Source: Planctomycetota bacterium | Lineage (GTDB): Bacteria; Planctomycetota; Brocadiia; SM23-32 | Direction: 5' to 3' | Length of the DNA stretch: 40,487 bases | Assembly (NCBI GenBank): GCA_021161675.1 | Contig: JAGHAF010000052.1 | Location: forward strand, 1 to 40,487 | Part shown: positions 35,021 through 40,487 of the stretch, piece after piece | Layout: the number at the start of each line of letters is the position of its first letter | Numbering within the stretch: the first letter of the stretch is position 1 | Notes under the pieces: generated by a model | Seen by the model: the letters and a program-made list of their open reading frames with translations, nothing else | What the model was told of the DNA's origin: nothing | Databases searched by the model: none | Made by a program: the position numbers and the translations under genes

Positions 35021-36640
35021 TCAGCGCACGGCGCCTTCCGGCGTGGGGGCTTCTTCGTCGTCACCGACCTCTGTGACCATTGTTTCCGTTGTAAGCAGGA
35101 GCGAGGCTATGCTTGCCGCATTCTCCAACGCCGTCCTGGTCACCTTGGTGGGGTCCACGATGCCGCTCTTCATCATGTCGACGTACTTGCCGGTATTGGC
35201 ATCGAAACCAATTCCATCTTCTCGCTCCAGCACTTCCGCCACCACCACGGCGCCGTTGTAGCCCGTATTGGCGGCGATGGTCACCAGGGGGGCTTCCAGT
35301 GCCCTGATGATGATGTCCGCGCCTATCTTTTCGTCGCCCTTCAGTTGCTTCCGCTTGCTCTGGACAGCGGCGCCGCAGCGCAGGAGCGTGCAACCTCCGC
35401 CGGGAATGACGCCCTCTTCCACAGCGGCGCGAGTCGCGTGCAGGGCATCTTCCACTCGGGCCTTCTTCTCAGTCATCTCGGCCTCGGTGGCCGCGCCGAC
35501 CCGAATGACGGCAACCCCGCCGGCCAGCTTCGCCTGGCGCTCTTCGAGCTTCTCCTTGTCATAGTCGCTGGTGCTCTGCTCTATCTGCCTGCGAATCTGC
35601 TCGATGCGCGCCTGAACGTCGCTGGCTTCGCCTTCGCCCTCGATGATGGTGGTGTTATCCTTGGTAATCTCGACTCGCCCGGCGCGGCCCAGGTCGCTCA
35701 GCTGTATGTTCTCCAGCTTCAGGCCGATGTCCTCGCTGATAAAGCGGCCCTTGGTCACCACGGCGATATCGCCCAACTGCGCCTTGCGCCGGTCGCCGAA
35801 TCCAGGCGCCTTCACCGCACAGCACGGCAGGACGCCGCGCAGCCTATTGACCACCAGCAAGGCCAGCGCCTCGCCTTCCACGTCCTGCGCGATGACCACC
35901 AGCGGACTTCCCTCTCTGGCAACTTTCTCCAGGATGGGCAGGAACTCCCGCGCATTTCCGATCTTTTCCTCGTAGATGAGGATGTACGGATTCTCCAGCA
36001 CACAGCTCATCTGCTCTGGCACAGTTACGAAATAGGGCGACAGGTAACCCTTGTCGAACTGCATCCCCTCGACGAACTCAAGCTCGTCTTTCAGTGTGTT
36101 TCCCTCTTCGACCGTGATGACACCGTCCTGACCAACCCGATCCACGGCATCTGCAAGCAACCCTCCCACCTGTGGGTCGTTATTGGCGCTGATCGTGGCC
36201 ACGTGGGCGACGTCATCTCTGTCCTCGACGGGATGGCTCTTGCTTTTCAGTTCGCGCACGACGGCCTCGACGGCAGCATTCACCCCGCGTTTTAGGGCCA
36301 TGGGATTGGCCCCGGCCGCCACCGCCTTCAGACCTTCGCGGTAGATCAGTTCTGCGAGGACCGTAGCGGTGGTTGTGCCGTCGCCGGCGTCATCACTGGT
36401 CCGGGTCGCCACTTCGTTGACCATCTTGGCGCCCATATTCTCGAACTTATCTTCCAGTTCGACCTCCTTGGCGACGGTGACGCCGTCTTTCGTCACTTTG
36501 GGACCGCCGAAACTCTTCTGAAGGACCACGGTGCGCCCCGTGGGCCCCATAGTGACGCGCACAGCATCGGCCAGCTTCTCGACGCCTTTCATGATTTTGC
36601 TGCGCGCAGCATCGCCGTACATGAGCTGTTTTGCGGCCAT
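35021..36640 (-). CDS. groEL: GroEL chaperonin, paralogue without GGM tail
   Basis: A 539-residue group I chaperonin. The ATP site is intact: [14 protein letters not shown] (with the D52 equivalent), [11 protein letters not shown] (D87) and VEDALHATR (D398). The apical domain keeps the canonical substrate-binding side chains recalled from E. coli GroEL: GYLSPYF (Y199, Y203, F204), [10 protein letters not shown] (L234, L237) and EALALLVVN (L259, V263, V264). The C-terminus is acidic and ends EGAVR instead of GGM repeats. GGAGGAG lies five to seven bases before the ATG at 36640. It follows groES by 86 bp, the classical groES-groEL order. Confidence 0.96.
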   Translation of the reverse strand: MAAKQLMYGDAARSKIMKGVEKLADAVRVTMGPTGRTVVLQKSFGGPKVTKDGVTVAKEVELEDKFENMGAKMVNEVATRTSDDAGDGTTTATVLAELIYREGLKAVAAGANPMALKRGVNAAVEAVVRELKSKSHPVEDRDDVAHVATISANNDPQVGGLLADAVDRVGQDGVITVEEGNTLKDELEFVEGMQFDKGYLSPYFVTVPEQMSCVLENPYILIYEEKIGNAREFLPILEKVAREGSPLVVIAQDVEGEALALLVVNRLRGVLPCCAVKAPGFGDRRKAQLGDIAVVTKGRFISEDIGLKLENIQLSDLGRAGRVEITKDNTTIIEGEGEASDVQARIEQIRRQIEQSTSDYDKEKLEERQAKLAGGVAVIRVGAATEAEMTEKKARVEDALHATRAAVEEGVIPGGGCTLLRCGAAVQSKRKQLKGDEKIGADIIIRALEAPLVTIAANTGYNGAVVVAEVLEREDGIGFDANTGKYVDMMKSGIVDPTKVTRTALENAASIASLLLTTETMVTEVGDDEEAPTPEGAVR

Positions 36641-36726
36641 TTGACTCCTCCGCATCTGTGTTTAGGTTCTCAGTGATTCGATTCGCGACATCTTGGGCAA
36701 CTTCTTGCGCCCCGTCTCCTGCACGA

Positions 36727-37020
36727 TCAGTCCTCAATAATCGCCAGTAAATCCGTCTCACGCATGATGAGCAGCTCTTTGCCGTCGACTTCCACTTCCG
36801 TACCGCTGAATTTTGCGTACAACACGTTGTCGCCCACTTCCACCGTCATGGGGCTGCGCTCTCCATCGTCGGAGATCTCGCCCGGACCCACCGCTATCAC
36901 CTTGCCGTTCTGCGGCTTTTGCTGGGCCGTCTGCGGCAGAAAAATGCCGCCGGCGGTCTTCTCTTCTTCCTCGATGGGTTCGACTACGACACGATTATTC
37001 AACGGCTTTACGGTTGTCAT
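36727..37020 (-). CDS. groES: GroES co-chaperonin
   Basis: Forms the heptameric lid of GroEL (97 aa). The N-terminal [19 protein letters not shown] leads into the mobile loop (about 21-36, [16 protein letters not shown]), with the hydrophobic IFLP that docks on GroEL. The roof and C-terminal [19 protein letters not shown] are standard. AGGAG is eight bases before the ATG at 37020. It sits between two groEL genes, 54 bp after the first and 86 bp before the second, and probably serves both. Confidence 0.97.
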   Translation of the reverse strand: MTTVKPLNNRVVVEPIEEEEKTAGGIFLPQTAQQKPQNGKVIAVGPGEISDDGERSPMTVEVGDNVLYAKFSGTEVEVDGKELLIMRETDLLAIIED

Positions 37021-37074
37021 CTTGCACTCCTAATCACCTGTTTGATGTCAGTATCGGTCGTGGCGACTTACGTC

Positions 37075-38757
<1,683 letters not shown>

Positions 38758-38816
38758 CTACATCCGTTGTGATCACGAACGGGAAAAAACGATTAGCATG
38801 ACCTGTCGGAGCAAAC

Positions 38817-38845
38817 ATTGTGCCACATCTTCCGTCACAGAGCAA
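38817..38845 (-). promoter_or_regulatory. Candidate promoter of the chaperone operon
   Basis: On the minus strand TTGCTC (38840-38845) and CACAAT (38817-38822) are 17 bases apart. The match is moderate. The leader to the groEL ATG would be about 65 bases. It lies inside a 300-bp region (38746-39045) that holds no gene. Confidence 0.5.
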
Positions 38846-38918
38846 CCGGCAGGCCAAAGCCCGCTCCGAACCCGCACGCCTATCCTGTTGGAGCAGCGAT
38901 CAGGACGCCTCGGCTAAA

Positions 38919-38945
38919 CCAGCACTGTCATTCCGACAGTGCCGA
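38919..38945. promoter_or_regulatory. CIRCE-like inverted repeat (possible HrcA operator)
   Basis: AGCACT (38921-38926), eleven bases, then AGTGC (38938-38942) reproduce the core and exact spacing of CIRCE (TTAGCACTC-N9-GAGTGCTAA). I count 12 of 18 consensus positions, and the arms extend inward as GCACTGTC / GACAGTGC. It lies about 175 bp before groEL, further upstream than CIRCE usually sits. No hrcA is in the window. Confidence 0.45.
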
Positions 38946-38964
38946 CAGCGGGCGCAATAATGTC

Positions 38965-38979
38965 CTGCCAACTTGGCAG
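38965..38979. repeat. 15-bp palindrome upstream of the chaperone operon
   Basis: CTGCCAA-C-TTGGCAG is a perfect inverted repeat, 19 bp beyond the CIRCE-like element (between it and the tRNA gene). It may be a second regulator site. It is not a sigma-54 promoter, because the -24/-12 spacing is wrong. Confidence 0.4.
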
Positions 38980-39042
38980 CGGCCACCAGCCGAAGCCGAT
39001 CAGCGTCGCCTCAGAAGAAACCACAGCGCCCGAGAAAAAAGG

Positions 39043-39117
39043 TGGTAGCGGAGGAGGGATTTGAACCCCCGACCCGAGGCTTATGAATCCCCTGCTCTAC
39101 CCCTGAGCTACTCCGCC
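39043..39117 (-). tRNA. tRNA-Met (CAU)
   Basis: Minus-strand cloverleaf with acceptor GGCGGAG/CTCCGCT (a G-U first pair), D stem GCTC/GAGC, anticodon stem GGGGA/GCCTC with one A-G mismatch next to the loop TTCATAA, T stem GGGGG/CCCTC with loop TTCAAAT, and encoded CCA (39043-39045). It lacks the three G-C pairs of an initiator, so elongator methionine is the first choice and Ile2 the alternative. A run of six Ts on the transcribed strand (39035-39040) follows directly and may end transcription before the chaperone operon. Confidence 0.88.
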
Positions 39118-39128
39118 ACCGAAAAAAC

Positions 39129-39157
39129 ATTGTACCCCTGCCCCCTCCTGCTGTCAA
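39129..39157 (-). promoter_or_regulatory. Promoter of the tRNA-Met gene
   Basis: On the minus strand TTGACA (39152-39157) and TACAAT (39129-39134) are exactly 17 bases apart, and the tRNA starts at 39117. The IS256-type element lies just upstream of this promoter and leaves it intact. Confidence 0.78.
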
Positions 39158-39179
39158 GCCCATCGGGCGCAGGATGCTG

Positions 39180-40403
39180 TCAAGTAGTGTGTGTAAAAAG
39201 GGCTGAGCGGGGGTCGCGGGCCGTGGGGGCGTATCCTTGCTGTTGTAGCTTCCGCCATACTATGTAAGCGGCCCTCTCCCAGCTCTGGGCGCTAGGAAAG
39301 ACGCCTGCTTTGCGAAACTTCTTGTTCAGCTCCTGGATCAGCCGCTCGATCGGGTTCGTCGTTTTGAGCCGGTTTCGCCACTTTGGCGGCGCGTTCAAGT
39401 AGATCAGGGTGTCGTCGAATCGGTAGGCGAAGTTGCGCGCCGCTTCGGGCTCGGTCTCCTTCCAGCGCGCCATCCACCTGGCCAGGCGCAAGTTGGCCTG
39501 CTGTGGTGTTTGCAGACCCTGGTAGATCGCGCCCGCCGAGGCCAGGATCGCCTTGCGGTTGGCCCTGTCCTCGAGGTGGTCGGTGATATCCTGCACCTTG
39601 TGGAACACGCATCTTTGCTTCGGCGTGGTGGGATAAACCATCCAGAGGGCCGCGAGAAGACCCGGGGCGCCGTCGGTTACGATCATCTCGAGCCGTTGGC
39701 CCCAGCGGTTCTCCTTGCGCAGGCCCCGCCCCTCCAGTTCTGTGATGAACTTTGTCCAGTCTTGCTCGCTCTCGGAGTCGGCGACTCTGAAATCTATCAG
39801 TTCCTCGATCTCGTCGTGGCGCACGCCCCAGGCCAGAAGAAGCGCTGCTTTTTTCTTCTTTCCCCGCCCTCTGCGTTTGCGCTTATGGCTTACGTAGCCG
39901 TGTTTTGCGTCAAAGTAGACATATCGATAACCGCGCTCCAGCGAGCGGTGGTGGAAGGCGCGGATTTGGGCGTCCAGTCTTGCCACCACCAGGCTTACGC
40001 CGCCTGCAGAGAGCGCGCCGCCGAAGATACGCGCAAGCGTGTCGCTGACCTCACGTGTAGACATTGCACAGCCCAGCCACTGAAGGACAGCTTCGTCGAC
40101 ATCACGCTGGCGGCGTTGGTAACGCTCAAGCACGAGCGTATCAAAGGGCGCCAGCGCGCCTCGAATCCTGGGTTTACGCAAAAGGACGGTTCCCCACTTG
40201 GTATCAACGGTGCGGGGTTGAAAGCCATTTCTATAGCCGCGCCGTCTGGGCGTGCGCTCGAAAGGCTCACAGCCGAGCATCTGGTCCCTTTCGTATTCCA
40301 TAAAAGCCTCCAGGAGGCGCTTGAACTGGGAGCGGATGCGCTGCTCAAAATGATCCCAGAGCTTCACTTGACACTGCCGGCGCAAATCGTCATCGTACAA
40401 CAT
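39180..40403 (-). CDS. IS256-family transposase
   Basis: A 407-residue mutator-type DDE transposase, the usual length for IS256. Catalytic residues are D165 (YFDAKHGY), D244 (IVTDGAPGL) and E353 (TTNPIERLI). C265 and H268 in QRCVFHK form the conserved C-x2-H motif. A basic patch KRKRRGRGKKKK follows the first aspartate. The ATG at 40403 has GGAGG nine bases upstream; the frame is open to 40481 but that part runs into the terminal repeat. The gene appears intact. Its last codons read through the right terminal repeat, and the TGA lies at or beyond the outer edge of that repeat. Confidence 0.95.
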   Translation of the reverse strand: MLYDDDLRRQCQVKLWDHFEQRIRSQFKRLLEAFMEYERDQMLGCEPFERTPRRRGYRNGFQPRTVDTKWGTVLLRKPRIRGALAPFDTLVLERYQRRQRDVDEAVLQWLGCAMSTREVSDTLARIFGGALSAGGVSLVVARLDAQIRAFHHRSLERGYRYVYFDAKHGYVSHKRKRRGRGKKKKAALLLAWGVRHDEIEELIDFRVADSESEQDWTKFITELEGRGLRKENRWGQRLEMIVTDGAPGLLAALWMVYPTTPKQRCVFHKVQDITDHLEDRANRKAILASAGAIYQGLQTPQQANLRLARWMARWKETEPEAARNFAYRFDDTLIYLNAPPKWRNRLKTTNPIERLIQELNKKFRKAGVFPSAQSWERAAYIVWRKLQQQGYAPTARDPRSALFTHTT

Positions 40404-40487
40404 GGGCGAGCCCTCCGGTCTAAAGTTGGTGTTTTTTCGTCTAGAAGCCACCAACAAACCGCAGGATCGCCCCTTTTTCAAGGTCCG
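39186..40487 (-). mobile_element. IS256-type insertion sequence, cut by the window edge
   Basis: The transposase is bounded by imperfect terminal inverted repeats. The right end reads inward TGTAAAAAGGGCTGAGC (about 39190-39206), and the left end, on the other strand, reads TTGAAAAAGGGGCGATC (about 40464-40481). They share the A5-G3 core and about 11 of 15 positions. The exact left tip may lie beyond 40487, so a target duplication cannot be checked. Confidence 0.75.

Noticed and set aside
35345..36295. 316-aa plus-strand frame inside groEL
   Set aside because: Shadow of the conserved groEL gene; no ribosome site and no recognisable domain.
38957..38980. Sigma-54-like TTGGCA ... TTGC on the minus strand
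   Set aside because: The GG to GC distance is two bases too long for a -24/-12 promoter.

Overview
The window reads as a chromosomal segment of a GC-rich, two-membraned bacterium, probably from an uncultured lineage. Evidence for a diderm is an ExbB/ExbD energy-transducing motor, a long TonB/TolA-like envelope protein and SppA. Two groEL paralogues, RraA-like and uroporphyrinogen-decarboxylase-like enzymes, and large coiled-coil/beta-sandwich proteins recall the Planctomycetota-Lentisphaerota-Verrucomicrobiota group or neighbouring candidate phyla. No rRNA or marker phylogeny was available, so this placement is an inference.

Layout. Positions 1-652 hold no gene I can support. A minus-strand block (653-6665) carries argC, cysS, sppA, a geranylgeranyl-reductase-like flavoenzyme and a broken PMT/ArnT-like glycosyltransferase. 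Divergent to it lie a membrane-anchored alpha/beta hydrolase and an MFS transporter, then a CAU-anticodon tRNA with its own promoter. The spacer after the tRNA holds a decayed GIY-YIG nuclease gene and several palindromes. nifU-nifS follow with a 4-bp overlap.

Positions 12454-18207 are a sugar-acid catabolic cluster: a zinc alcohol dehydrogenase (RspB-like), an SDR oxidoreductase, a mannonate-dehydratase-like enolase-superfamily enzyme (RspA/ManD), a KDG kinase, a KDPG aldolase and a small flavodoxin. Together they can take a hexonate through KDG and KDPG to pyruvate and glyceraldehyde-3-phosphate. Next is a minus-strand unit of an OLD/AAA-type ATPase overlapping a DUF4276 (Toprim-like) gene, resembling a two-gene conflict or defence system. 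An RraA-like gene lies on each side, and near-consensus promoters fire in both directions from 20901-20987.

Positions 23152-27644 are the most unusual part: ExbB, ExbD and a third gene in the TonB/TolA position. It encodes a protein of about 1104 residues with one N-terminal membrane helix bearing the S-x3-H-x6-L-x3-[S/T] motif, three roughly 200-residue coiled-coil repeats and a C-terminal beta-sandwich-like domain. I read this as an Exb/Tol-type motor driving a giant, repeat-built transducer.

After a secreted Ntn-hydrolase (C45-like) the rest is on the minus strand. It includes transketolase, a polytopic membrane protein with a highly acidic tail and a clear terminator, and a proteostasis operon in the transcribed order groEL(GGM tail)-groES-groEL(no GGM tail)-dnaJ-grpE-fmdB-yacG, with a possible degenerate CIRCE operator upstream. 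A tRNA-Met(CAU) with a near-consensus promoter and an IS256-family insertion sequence, cut by the window edge, close the segment.
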